A stretch of DNA of 25,472 bases from Opitutia bacterium UBA6410 (GCA_002437405.1 DJPO01000111.1:9981-35452); one strand, 5' to 3'; positions 8,327 to 17,277 are shown, counted from the stretch's first letter. The notes: generated by a model not told the origin, from the letters alone. Program-made: numbers and translations.

Positions 8327-9268
8327 TTAGAAATCATAGCCCATTTTTTTGAGCATTTCAAAGTCGTCCTGGACATTCGAGCCGACCGTCGTGAGCATAT
8401 CGCCCATCAAAATCGCGCTGACGCCCGAGTGCAGCGCCTCCTGCTGGAAGTCGCGAATCGAGAGCCTGCCGCCCGCAAAGCGTATGTGCGCGCGCGGGTT
8501 TATCAGCCTGAAAATCGCGAAAGTCTTCAAAATTTCGTCCTTGGAGAGCGGCGGAGTGTTCTCGAGCGGCGTGTGCTTTATCGGCTGGAGAATGTTCATC
8601 GGAATCGACTCCGCGCCGATTTCGCGCAGCTTGCACGCAAGCTCGACGCGCTGGGGCATAGTCTCGCCCATTCCGATTATCCCGCCCGAGCAGATGGAAA
8701 TCCCGACGCTTCTGGCGGCGTTGATTGCGGCGATTTTGTCGGCGATTGTGTGGGTCGAGCACAGTTCGGGGAATTTCGACGGGGCGGTTTCGAGATTGCA
8801 GTGGAAGCGCTCCATTCCCGCCTCCCTGAGTTTGGCGAACTGCGCGGCGTTCAGCAGCCCGAACGACCCGCAAAGCCCGATTCCCCCGAGCTTGCGCATC
8901 GCACGGAAGCATTCGCACATTCTGTCGATGTACGCGTCGGCAATCGCGCGGCCGCTCGTTACGAGCGAAAATCTGGCGATTCCGAGTTTCTTGGAGTTTT
9001 CCGCGTGCCTTACGGCGTCCTCGGGCGAGGAGTAGTCGTAGACATCGCAGCCCGTTTTGTAGTGGGCGGATTGCGCGCACCATTTGCAGTCCTCGGAGCA
9101 CCTTCCCGAGCGTGCATTCATAATTGAGCAAGTGTCGACTCTATTGCCGAGAAAGTGCTTTCTCACGGCGTCGGCCATTGCGCCAAGCTGCCGCGCGTCG
9201 AGCGTGCGGCAAAGCTCTACGGCTTCGTCGTAGGGCAAAACATAACCGTTGATGATTTTCTTGTCCAT
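8327..9268 (-). CDS. bioB: Biotin synthase (radical SAM)
   Basis: Inserts sulfur into dethiobiotin, the last step of biotin synthesis, using a radical-SAM [4Fe-4S] cluster and a second FeS cluster. The 313-residue product holds the CxxxCxxC cluster motif as Cys57, Cys61 and Cys64 in GRCSEDCKWCAQSAHY, and later family blocks such as HCNLETAPSKFPELC and CSGGIIGMGET. First gene of the bioBAF-GC-D operon on the minus strand; the upstream gap is shared with the terminator of rng. There is no Shine-Dalgarno before the ATG. No BirA gene or obvious BirA-type operator is seen, so control is unknown. Confidence 0.97.
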   Translation of the reverse strand: MDKKIINGYVLPYDEAVELCRTLDARQLGAMADAVRKHFLGNRVDTCSIMNARSGRCSEDCKWCAQSAHYKTGCDVYDYSSPEDAVRHAENSKKLGIARFSLVTSGRAIADAYIDRMCECFRAMRKLGGIGLCGSFGLLNAAQFAKLREAGMERFHCNLETAPSKFPELCSTHTIADKIAAINAARSVGISICSGGIIGMGETMPQRVELACKLREIGAESIPMNILQPIKHTPLENTPPLSKDEILKTFAIFRLINPRAHIRFAGGRLSIRDFQQEALHSGVSAILMGDMLTTVGSNVQDDFEMLKKMGYDF

Positions 9269-9502
9269 AGCTGTAGTGCGCGCAGTTTAAAAGATTTATA
9301 CGCGCAATTCTTCCCATTTTACGCAATCCGCGCGCCTTTCAAGACAAAACGCCGCCATTGTGCGGATTTTTGATGTTTTCGGATTTTTACGAACCGTCGT
9401 CTCGACAAAATTTTATCCACATAACACCCCGCCTTTTTCCCCGATTTCTCCGCAAGGCGAGATTTGTTATGCCTCTGCGTCAGGCGCATTCCCGATTAAC
9501 AC
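9269..9502. promoter_or_regulatory. bioB upstream region
   Basis: About 230 bases between the rng terminator and bioB, less GC-rich than its neighbours; the bio operon promoter should lie here. A minus-strand TATAAA about 30 bases before the bioB ATG is a possible -10, but the best -35 (TTGCGT) is 20 bases away, too far for confidence. I looked for the TTGTAAACC-spacer-GGTTTACAA type of BirA operator and did not see one. A perfect DnaA-box 9-mer and a short palindrome GTCG-TCT-CGAC also lie here. Confidence 0.45.
9413..9421 (+). promoter_or_regulatory. Single perfect DnaA-box 9-mer
   Basis: TTATCCACA, the canonical high-affinity DnaA box, in the non-coding gap before bioB. No cluster of further boxes is visible around it, so this is not evidence of an origin; it may be a regulatory or titration site, or chance. 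Confidence 0.3.
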
Positions 9503-9534
9503 AAAAAAACCGCAGGCGTCTGCCCGCGGTTTTA
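9503..9534 (-). terminator. Intrinsic terminator after rng
   Basis: On the minus strand, arms AAAACCGC and GCGGTTTT enclose an inner GGC/GCC pairing with one mismatch, and the right arm runs into a seven-T tract. It starts about 20 bases after the rng stop and ends the lptB-hprK-metH-rodA-rng run before the bio operon. Confidence 0.8.
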
Positions 9535-9555
9535 TGTTTGCCGTATTTCCGAAAA

Positions 9556-11268
9556 TTAGTGCTTGTCGGACGGGACAATCCTGAAATTCTCGACGTGGTA
9601 CGACGGGTCGGCGCGGAACGTCAGGCGCACGTTGTAGTGCTTTTCGAGATTTAGCAGGTATTCGTAGTCCTCGTTCTGCAAACGCTGGAGGTTTTCGGGG
9701 TGCAGGAGAATCAGAAGTCCGAGCTCCTTGTCCGCCCCGACGGTCTCGCGCAGGTTGCGGCAGGTCGCGACAATCTTGCGCTGGATTTCCGCGCTCATGG
9801 TTCTCGCGCTCTTGACGATACCCTTGCCGCCGCAGTACGGGCAGGCAACGTATATGCCGCTCGAGTTGCTCTGCGCGTGGCGTTGGCGGGTCATCTGCAT
9901 AATTCCAAGCTGCGAGATGGGCAGAACCTGACTCTTCGCCTTGTCCTTTTCCATTTCCTCCTTGAGACGCTTGTAGACCGCCTGCCTGTCCTTGCGGCTT
10001 TTCATATCGATTGTGTCGATAATCACGAGCCCGCCCAAGTTGCGCAGACGCACCTGCCTTGCCGCTTCGGTGACGGCCTCCAAATTCGCCTGAAGAATGA
10101 AATCCTTGCCGTCGGCGTCCTTGCCCTTGTGCGAGCCCGTGTTGACGTCGATTGCTACCAATGCTTCGGTTTCGTCGATGACGATTTCGCCGCCCGAGGG
10201 GAGCGGAACGCGCCGCTGGAAAGTCTGGGCGATTTGCCGCTCGATGTTGTACCGCTCGAAAATCGGGATATTTTCCTTAAAGAGCTGGATTTTGCTGCGG
10301 GCGCGGCGCGAGATTTCGGAAACCGACCCGAGTACACGCTCGTATTCGGCGCGGTTGTCGATGAGGATTCTGTCGGTCTGCTCGGTGAGGAAGTCGCGGA
10401 CGGTGCGCTCGATGAGGTCGGGTTCTTTGTAGATGAGCGCGGGCGCGGGGGTTGACTCGATGCGCTGCTGGATTTGCTTCCAGATATTCAGCAGAATGTG
10501 AAGGTCGCGCACAAAATACGTCCAGCGTTTGCCCTGCCCCGCCGTGCGGACAATCACGCCCATACCTTCGGGGATTTTCATCGAGCGGAGAATCTTCTTG
10601 ATTCTGTCGCGTTCCTTTCTGTCCTCGATTTTGCGGGAAATGCCGCACTGTCCGCCGTAGGGCATAAGCACGAGGTAGCGGCCTGGGATTGCGATGTTCG
10701 TCGTAATTCTCGGGCCCTTGGTTCCGATTTGGGTCTTGGTAATCTGGACGATTATTTCCGTGCCGATTGGGAACTTTTCGGGAATGTCCTTTGCGGAGAA
10801 CTTTTGGGCGTTCTTCTTCTGCTCCTTGCTGCGGTTTTCGCGCACGATTTCGTAGGAAGTGCTGTCGGTCGTGGACGGGAAAATGTCCCAGTAGTGCAGG
10901 AACGCATTCTTGGGCTGTCCGATGTCCACGAACGCCGCCTTGAGCCCCGGCTCGAGGTTCTGGATTTTGCCCTTGAAAATCGCGCCGACCATGCTTTCGT
11001 CGCCCGGGCGTTCGATTTCGAACTTCTGCATAACGCCGTCCGCGAGCAGCGCGACGCGTTTTTCAAAGGGTTCTACATTGATGACGATTTCGCGGTAGGG
11101 TTCGTCCTCGCGTTTGAGCAATTTTATGATTTTCTCGAGAAGCGGGCGTTTTTTTGCGCGCAGCTTGGCTTCGAGATTGAGCTGCTCTTCGGGAATCGGT
11201 TCCACGACTTCCTCCGGAGGTTTTTTCGTCAAATCGTCGATTTTGTAATCGGTGTTTTCTTGTTTCAT
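9556..11268 (-). CDS. rng: Ribonuclease E/G family endoribonuclease
   Basis: Single-strand-specific endoribonuclease for rRNA maturation and mRNA decay. The 570-residue chain has a charged 55-residue N-terminal extension, then the first catalytic-domain strand, an S1-like RNA-binding region (about 90-200, MVGAIFKGKIQNLEPGLKAA near its start), the RNase-H-like core with metal-binding Asp374 (VAIDVNTGSHKGK) and Asp418 (VIIDTIDM), and the Zn-link CPYCGGKG with Cys476 and Cys479. About 90 residues follow the Zn-link, so it lacks the long RNase E scaffold tail and is closer to RNase G in design. The extension might hold partner sites. It lies 37 bases after rodA and has its own terminator; in many bacteria rng sits beside cell-shape genes, as here. 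Confidence 0.95.
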   Translation of the reverse strand: MKQENTDYKIDDLTKKPPEEVVEPIPEEQLNLEAKLRAKKRPLLEKIIKLLKREDEPYREIVINVEPFEKRVALLADGVMQKFEIERPGDESMVGAIFKGKIQNLEPGLKAAFVDIGQPKNAFLHYWDIFPSTTDSTSYEIVRENRSKEQKKNAQKFSAKDIPEKFPIGTEIIVQITKTQIGTKGPRITTNIAIPGRYLVLMPYGGQCGISRKIEDRKERDRIKKILRSMKIPEGMGVIVRTAGQGKRWTYFVRDLHILLNIWKQIQQRIESTPAPALIYKEPDLIERTVRDFLTEQTDRILIDNRAEYERVLGSVSEISRRARSKIQLFKENIPIFERYNIERQIAQTFQRRVPLPSGGEIVIDETEALVAIDVNTGSHKGKDADGKDFILQANLEAVTEAARQVRLRNLGGLVIIDTIDMKSRKDRQAVYKRLKEEMEKDKAKSQVLPISQLGIMQMTRQRHAQSNSSGIYVACPYCGGKGIVKSARTMSAEIQRKIVATCRNLRETVGADKELGLLILLHPENLQRLQNEDYEYLLNLEKHYNVRLTFRADPSYHVENFRIVPSDKH

Positions 11269-11305
11269 TGTTTCGCTGTAATTTTTTTTGCGAAACTTCC
11301 GTCAA

Positions 11306-12595
11306 TCAGGAATATATCCTCCGATGTCTGTAGACGCTTTGAACCAGACCCAGAAGTATACAGCACGTCAATACGAAAGTTCCGCCATAACTCATCATTG
11401 GCAACGGCACGCCCGTAATCGGCATTACGCCGACGGTCATACCGATATTTATGAAAGTGTGTGTCATTAAAATGGCCGCAATGCCGATGCACAGGAACTG
11501 CCCGAACTTGTCCGCCGCAAGTTGGGCGGTAAGCACGCAGCCGAATATCACGACGCCCGCCAAAAGCAGAATGGCGAGAGTCGCCCCCGCAAATCCCGAT
11601 TCCTCGGCGACTACGGAGAAAATGAAGTCGTTGTATGCGACACTCGAGGGCAGATAGCCGAGCTTTGCCTGAGTTCCCTCCGACAAGCCCTTTCCGACTA
11701 TTCCGCCCGACCCGACCGAAATGAGGCTCTGGCGTTGATTCCAGCTCACGCCGAGTCCGCGGGGGTCTACGACATCGGGCGCAACGAAGGCCAAAATTCT
11801 GTTGCGCTGGTAGTCTTTCATGGGCAGGCACAACGCCGCGCTCGAGCCGTACGCGTTGCGCGACGACGCCTCCTGCGCCGAAAGATTACTGCTTTTGAGG
11901 AAGTTGCTGTATCCGTATATGTCGGCCGCAACGAGCCCCACCACTCCCGCAAAAAGCAGCAGCAGAACCGCGAAGAACCGTTTGGGCAATGTGGATATAT
12001 ACAACATCGCAAAAAGCATTGGTAGAAATACAAGAGTCGAGCCTAAGTCGGGCTGCAAAAAAATCAACAAAATTGGCACAAAAAATACAAGCCCGAGGCG
12101 AATCCAGAATTTGAAATCGTCCGAGAACTTCCCCAATTTCTGGCGCGCGAACAACGCCGCGCCCATTATGCATGTGCCGATTTTGGCGATTTCCGACGGC
12201 TGGAGGGAAATCGGCCCGAAGTCAATCCAGCGGGTCGCATTGTACCTGCTTTCGACAAACGGAATCGGAATCGAAAAACACTCCTTGAGCACGAGCGGGA
12301 TTAGCAGCAAAAGCGAAAACGCGTAGAAGACCGACGCATAGTTGTAGAAGAAGCGGTAGTCCGTGCGCGAAATCGCGAAATAGACGGGCAGCCCCGCGCA
12401 GACAAAATAGATTATCTGCTTGAACCAGAATTGCTTGGCGAGCGGGATTTCGTCTATATTATAGCTTTGCGTCGAGTGGATAAACGCAACGCCCATCAAA
12501 AAAAGCAAAACCATTCCGACCGTCAACGCGGGATTGCTCCGCGCCTTTTTCCGACGCGGGACTTCCCCGTAGATTTGCTTTTGCGACTCGGTCAT
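11306..12595 (-). CDS. rodA: SEDS peptidoglycan polymerase RodA
   Basis: Integral membrane glycosyltransferase that polymerises lipid II for side-wall growth, working with a class B PBP. The 429-residue product has about ten hydrophobic helices, an N-terminal basic cytoplasmic tail and SEDS signatures: RWIDFGPISLQPSEIAKIG (122-140), FLQPDLGSTLVF (179-190), YNDFIFSVVAEESGF (321-335; Asp323 is the likely essential acid), and GVPLPMMSYGGT (395-406). RodA rather than FtsW is favoured by the PSEIAKIG block and the rng neighbour. A loop at about 228-290 between helices is somewhat long. The start overlaps the metH stop (ATGA) without a Shine-Dalgarno. Confidence 0.93.
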   Translation of the reverse strand: MTESQKQIYGEVPRRKKARSNPALTVGMVLLFLMGVAFIHSTQSYNIDEIPLAKQFWFKQIIYFVCAGLPVYFAISRTDYRFFYNYASVFYAFSLLLLIPLVLKECFSIPIPFVESRYNATRWIDFGPISLQPSEIAKIGTCIMGAALFARQKLGKFSDDFKFWIRLGLVFFVPILLIFLQPDLGSTLVFLPMLFAMLYISTLPKRFFAVLLLLFAGVVGLVAADIYGYSNFLKSSNLSAQEASSRNAYGSSAALCLPMKDYQRNRILAFVAPDVVDPRGLGVSWNQRQSLISVGSGGIVGKGLSEGTQAKLGYLPSSVAYNDFIFSVVAEESGFAGATLAILLLAGVVIFGCVLTAQLAADKFGQFLCIGIAAILMTHTFINIGMTVGVMPITGVPLPMMSYGGTFVLTCCILLGLVQSVYRHRRIYS

Positions 12596-15500
12596 CTCGG
12601 TTTAACTGACAGGTATTTTAAAGTTTCGTCCACGGATTTCCCCGTGCGGGCGGCATACGCCTCGAGCTGGTCGAAGCCTATTTCCGCCGTAAAATACTTG
12701 GCGGACGGATTGGGAATCCATATCGCGCAGACGCTCGAAACGGGGGTCATCATATAGTTTTCGGTGAGTTCTACCCCGACGCTTTCGCGGGCGTCCAAGA
12801 GCCGCGCGAACTTCGCCTTTTCGGAGTGGTCGGGGTACGAGCCGTAGCCGACGGCCGCGCGCACGCCGACGTTTTTGGACGCCGCCCGCGCCGCATGTTC
12901 GCACGCGGGGCAATGGCAGTCCGCGCCGTGGTGCTCGGCGACTTTCGCGAAGACCGGCGCGAAAATTTTGCGCCCCGCGTATTCGGAAAGGGCTTCGGCG
13001 GACATATCGCAAATCGCCCTCGCCATAACGTAGCCGTAGTCGTCGCCCTCGGCTCTCAGCGCGAGGCAAAAATCCTCCGCCTCGCGCCCGACGGTCGCGA
13101 CATACAAGCCTACGAAGCCGTTTTTGCCCGACTGCTTCGGCGGCAAAAAGTCGGCGAGCGACAGACATTCGCCGCGCGAATCGGGCGTCTGCGAGCGCAT
13201 AAAACGCAGGGTTTCGAGCACTCCGCCGCCGCTTTCAAGCTCGATGTCCTCGCCCGTGCTGCGGGCGTTGTAAATTCCGTAGACGATTTTCGGGCGCGCG
13301 ATTTTCCCGATTTTTTCGAGCATATCGAACGTGTCGGCAAAAAACCCCTCGAGACCGTTGGACTTCCCGCCGTCGTCGGGCAGCTTCGCCCCCGACAAGT
13401 TCCAAACGCGCAGGTACATATACCACGGCATTTCAAGCTCGGCAAACGGGACTTCGAGAGTTTCGGGGTCGGACTCGGGCATCGGGGGGAGGTCGGCGAA
13501 GTCGCACTTTGCGGATTTCGCGATAGCGTCGGCATACGGCAGAAGTTTGACAGCCGATTCGGCGCGTTTTTTCGCCTCGAAGTCCGCGCGGATTTTCCCG
13601 TACTTGGCGGCAACCTCCGCCTCGAAAAGTTTTGCGGAAGACGAAGTTAGCGACGAACACACGCCCGCCGAAACGCCCGCGTCCTCGACCCTGACGACAG
13701 TCCCCGAATAAAGCGGGGCGAGCTTCACCGCCGTGTGGAGGTCGCTGGTCGTCGCGCCGCCGAGCATTACGGGCACTTTCAGCCCCTCGCGCTCGAACAT
13801 TTCCAAGACCCTCGACATTTCGTCGAGAGACGGGGTAATCAGCCCGCTAAGCCCGACAACCGCAGCGTCGCGCGCCGCCTCGACAATTTTCTCGGGCTCT
13901 ACCATAACGCCCAAGTCCTCGACTCTGAAGCCGTTGCAGGCGAGCACCGTGCAGACGATGTTTTTGCCGATGTCGTGCACGTCGCCCTTGACCGTCGCCA
14001 TCACGACTTTCGGGCCCGACGAAGCGGCGTCCTTGGACATAAACGGGTCGAGCGCGGCGACTGCGCGCTTCATAACGCGCGCGCTTTTGACGACCTGCGG
14101 GAGGAACATTTTGCCCTCGCCGAAAAGCTCGCCAACGCGCCGCATTGCCGACATCAGCGGCTTTTCGATTACATCGAGCGGATTTTTCAGCTCGCCGTAA
14201 AAATGCAGCGCGACTTCCTCGGCTTTGTCCTCTTCGCCCTTCAAAAATATGCGCATGAGCCTGTCGTCCCACGAAAGCGAATCCCAGTCGGAATGCTGCT
14301 GCGCCGACTTCGCCGCGGCGTCCTTTTTGTAGTCGCCCGCAATTTCCAAAAGTCGCTCGGTCGCGCCCGCGTCGGTGTTCAAAATGACGTCCTCGACCGC
14401 CCTGCGCAGGCGCGGCTCGATTTCGTCGTACGCCGCCAGCACGCCCGCGTTGACAATGCCCATATCAAGCCCCGCCTCGCGCGCGTAGTAGAGAAATACG
14501 CTGTGCATGGCCTCGCGCACGACATTGTTGCCGCGCAGCGCAAAACTGATGTTGCTAACCCCCGCGCTCGTGCGGGCATACGGGCAATCGGCCTTTATCC
14601 GCCGCACAGCCTCGATGAAGTCCGCGCCGTAGGAATTGTGCTCCGCCATACCAGTTGCGACAGTCAAAACGTTGGCGTCGAAAATTATGTCCTCTGGCGG
14701 GAAATCATTTTCCACCAATAGCTTGTACGCGCGTTTGCAAACCTCGACCCGCCTTTCGAGCGTCGTAGCCTGCCCCTGCTCGTCGAACGCCATTACGACC
14801 GTCGCCGCGCCGAATTTTCGGATTTCCGCAGCGTGCTTCAAAAATTCCGCCTCGCCGACTTTCAGGCTTATCGAATTGACAATCGACTTGCCCTGAACGC
14901 ACTTGAGTCCCGCAACGACCGTCGCCCAGTCGGACGAGTCAATCATAAAGCCCACGCGCGAGATTTCGGGTTCGGCACCCGCAAGATTCAGAAAACGCTT
15001 CATGCAGGCGGCGGAGTCGAGCATGCCTTCGTCGAAGTTGACGTCGATTAGGTTCGCCCCGTTTTCGACCTGTCCGCGCGCGACGGAAAGGGCGTCGGAG
15101 AACCTGCCCTCCTTAATCATCTTGCGGAATGCGAGAGAACCCATGACGTTGGTGCGCTCGCCGACAAACGCGAACGGCGCTTTGCCCTCGGGCAGCGAAA
15201 ACGGCTCGAGCCCCGAGAGCATTAGCGCGTGCGAACGCTCGCGCGGCTTGCGCGGCGGGTAGTTTTTGCACGCTTCGACGACGGCTGCGATGTGCTTGGG
15301 AGTCGTGCCGCAACAGCCGCCGAAAATGTTCACAAGCCCCTCGCGCGCGTATGCCTCGAGCTTCGACGCCGTGTCCTCGGGCGTCTCGTCGTAGCCAGAT
15401 TCGGAAAACGGATTCGGCAGCCCCGCGTTGGGGTAGCAGTGCGTATAGCATTCGGCAATGCGCGCGAACGTCTCGACATACGGGCGCATTTTGTCCGCCC

Positions 15501-16272
15501 CCAGCGCGCAATTCAGCCCGACAAAGAGCGGTTCGGCGTGGCGTATCGACGCGTAGAAAGCCTCGATTGTCTGCCCGCTCAAAATTCTGCCCGACGCGTC
15601 GGAAACTGTCATACTAACGCCGAGCGGCGGGCGTTCGCCCCACTTTTCGCAAAGCGTCAGATAAACGTAGATTGCCGCCTTGACGTTGATTGTGTCGAAA
15701 GACGTTTCGATTAGGAAAATATCGACGCCAGCCTCGTAGAGCGACTCAAATTGCGGAGTGTACGCGGCTACGAGCGTGTCGAAATCCACGGCTCGGGCGG
15801 CGGGGTCGTTCACGTCGGAAGATATGCTCGCGGACTTGTTCATCGGCCCGATTGAGCCCGCCACGAAAAGACGCTTTCCGCCGAGCTTCGCCGAAGCCTT
15901 GTCCGCCTCAGCCCGCGCGATTTTTACCGCGGCGGCGTTCATTCGGCGTACCAAATCCTCGCCGACTCCGTATTCGGACTGCACGAGCAGATTCGCCCCG
16001 AACGTCCCAGCGGTCACGATGTCCGCGCCCGCCTCGTAATAGGCGCGGTTGATTTTCGCGATTATGTCGGGGCGCGTTAAGTTGAGAATGTCGTTGTTGC
16101 CAAGCTGCTCGATTTTGTTGTCCGCAAGCTCGGGAAGCCCGAGCCTGAACTGGCTTTCGTCGAGCTTTTCGCGCTGGATAAGCGTACCCATCGCGCCGTC
16201 CAAAAAGACTGTGCGTTTTTCGAGCAGTTCGCGCAACGCGCGGCCGCTTTCGGTCATAGGAAGTTTGGACAT
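12592..16272 (-). CDS. metH: Cobalamin-dependent methionine synthase
   Basis: Transfers methyl from methyltetrahydrofolate through cobalamin to homocysteine. The 1226-residue product carries all four modules: homocysteine/Zn domain (about 1-335; Cys255, Cys320, Cys321 in GLNCALG and GGCCGTTPKH), folate-binding domain (about 360-620), B12 cap and B12 domain (about 665-890; DVHDIG at 764-769 with cobalt-ligand His766), and SAM-binding activation domain (about 920-1226; ENYMMTPVSSVCAIWIPNP). An oddity is HHGADCHCPACEH at 1114-1126, a Cys/His-rich patch where E. coli MetH has a WGYA-containing segment. The start is one base after the hprK stop; Met6 is a possible alternative. No cobalamin or SAM riboswitch can precede it because hprK abuts. 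Confidence 0.97.
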   Translation of the reverse strand: MSKLPMTESGRALRELLEKRTVFLDGAMGTLIQREKLDESQFRLGLPELADNKIEQLGNNDILNLTRPDIIAKINRAYYEAGADIVTAGTFGANLLVQSEYGVGEDLVRRMNAAAVKIARAEADKASAKLGGKRLFVAGSIGPMNKSASISSDVNDPAARAVDFDTLVAAYTPQFESLYEAGVDIFLIETSFDTINVKAAIYVYLTLCEKWGERPPLGVSMTVSDASGRILSGQTIEAFYASIRHAEPLFVGLNCALGADKMRPYVETFARIAECYTHCYPNAGLPNPFSESGYDETPEDTASKLEAYAREGLVNIFGGCCGTTPKHIAAVVEACKNYPPRKPRERSHALMLSGLEPFSLPEGKAPFAFVGERTNVMGSLAFRKMIKEGRFSDALSVARGQVENGANLIDVNFDEGMLDSAACMKRFLNLAGAEPEISRVGFMIDSSDWATVVAGLKCVQGKSIVNSISLKVGEAEFLKHAAEIRKFGAATVVMAFDEQGQATTLERRVEVCKRAYKLLVENDFPPEDIIFDANVLTVATGMAEHNSYGADFIEAVRRIKADCPYARTSAGVSNISFALRGNNVVREAMHSVFLYYAREAGLDMGIVNAGVLAAYDEIEPRLRRAVEDVILNTDAGATERLLEIAGDYKKDAAAKSAQQHSDWDSLSWDDRLMRIFLKGEEDKAEEVALHFYGELKNPLDVIEKPLMSAMRRVGELFGEGKMFLPQVVKSARVMKRAVAALDPFMSKDAASSGPKVVMATVKGDVHDIGKNIVCTVLACNGFRVEDLGVMVEPEKIVEAARDAAVVGLSGLITPSLDEMSRVLEMFEREGLKVPVMLGGATTSDLHTAVKLAPLYSGTVVRVEDAGVSAGVCSSLTSSSAKLFEAEVAAKYGKIRADFEAKKRAESAVKLLPYADAIAKSAKCDFADLPPMPESDPETLEVPFAELEMPWYMYLRVWNLSGAKLPDDGGKSNGLEGFFADTFDMLEKIGKIARPKIVYGIYNARSTGEDIELESGGGVLETLRFMRSQTPDSRGECLSLADFLPPKQSGKNGFVGLYVATVGREAEDFCLALRAEGDDYGYVMARAICDMSAEALSEYAGRKIFAPVFAKVAEHHGADCHCPACEHAARAASKNVGVRAAVGYGSYPDHSEKAKFARLLDARESVGVELTENYMMTPVSSVCAIWIPNPSAKYFTAEIGFDQLEAYAARTGKSVDETLKYLSVKPR

Positions 16273-16273
16273 A

Positions 16274-17245
16274 CTATTTTTCCATTTCGGATTTCATATG
16301 CGCAATGAGCCTGTCGTTGAAAGCCTTTGCGCCGTCGTGCCCCATTTGGCGCAACGCCTGCACCATCGCGGCAACCTCCACCAGTCGCGCCATATCGCGG
16401 CCGGGGCGGACGGGAATTATGAAGTGCGGAATCTGGACTCCGAGTATGTCGAAATAGTTTTTGTCCAGCCCCGTTCTGTCCTCGACAATCCCCTGTTGCC
16501 ATTCCACGAAAGTTACAATCATGTCTATCGACTTTTCCATGCGCACGCAGCGTATGCCGAAAAGCTCGGCTACGTTGATAATGCCGATACCGCGGCATTC
16601 CATATAGCCCCTGTTGAGCTCGTTGCCCCTGCCGAGGACGATTTCGTCGCTGATTTTCTGGCAGTAGACCAAGTCGTCCGCGACGAGCGAGTGCCCGTGG
16701 TCGATTAGCGCAAGCGCGCATTCGCTCTTGCCGATGCCGCTGTCGCCGCGGATTAGAGTGCCGATACCCTTGATGTCCAAAAGCGTGCCGTGAAGCGACA
16801 TTCTGGGGGCGAAAAGCCTGTCGAGCCTGACGAGAACCTCCGCCGAAAATTCCTTCGACTTCATACGCGTGCGCATAAGCGGAATGCGGTGGCGCTGGAC
16901 GGCGTCGAGCATTGGCTTTGTGGGGGCGAGATTGCGGGAAATGACGATGCACGGGATTTCGTGCGCAATCATTTCCTCCATGACGGCGGACTGGCGTTCG
17001 TCGGGCAAGTCGCGCATATACGCCATTTCGCCCGCGCCGAAAAGCTGGATTCGGCTCGAGGCGAAGTTCTTGTAGTAGCCCGTAATCGCGAGCGCAGGGC
17101 GGTTGATAGTGGGCTCGAGAATCATTCTGTCGAAGCCGTCCGCCCCCGAAATCAGTTCGAGATCGATGGTATCCTTGAAAAAGTCGAAAAACTTTCTTAC
17201 GGAAATTTCCTCGACAACCTTGATGTTTTTTCCCCTTAAAGACAT
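16274..17245 (-). CDS. hprK: HPr kinase/phosphorylase
   Basis: Bifunctional kinase/phosphorylase acting on a regulatory serine of HPr-like proteins; in many Gram-negatives it serves an incomplete, regulatory phosphotransferase system. The 323-residue product has an N-terminal domain, His152 (LHGTLLDI), P-loop GDSGIGKSE (167-175), the acidic pair in HSLVADDLV (185-193), the family signature ECRGIGIINVAELFGI (216-231) and a C-terminal loop IPVRPGRDMARL. The frame is open up to 18100, but the ATG at 17245 is fixed by a strong Shine-Dalgarno and by matching the normal N-terminus. It lies 32 bases after lptB; the lptB-hprK pairing recalls proteobacterial lpt/rpoN/pts clusters. No ptsH is present in the window. 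Confidence 0.95.
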   Translation of the reverse strand: MSLRGKNIKVVEEISVRKFFDFFKDTIDLELISGADGFDRMILEPTINRPALAITGYYKNFASSRIQLFGAGEMAYMRDLPDERQSAVMEEMIAHEIPCIVISRNLAPTKPMLDAVQRHRIPLMRTRMKSKEFSAEVLVRLDRLFAPRMSLHGTLLDIKGIGTLIRGDSGIGKSECALALIDHGHSLVADDLVYCQKISDEIVLGRGNELNRGYMECRGIGIINVAELFGIRCVRMEKSIDMIVTFVEWQQGIVEDRTGLDKNYFDILGVQIPHFIIPVRPGRDMARLVEVAAMVQALRQMGHDGAKAFNDRLIAHMKSEMEK

Positions 17246-17253
17246 AAAAAAGA

Positions 17254-17260
17254 CTCCTTT
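17254..17260 (-). promoter_or_regulatory. Strong Shine-Dalgarno of hprK
   Basis: AAAGGAG on the minus strand, 8 bases before the ATG at 17245. It decides the hprK start against the long upstream open frame. Confidence 0.75.
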
Positions 17261-17277
17261 CGGCGTTGGAAACGCGG

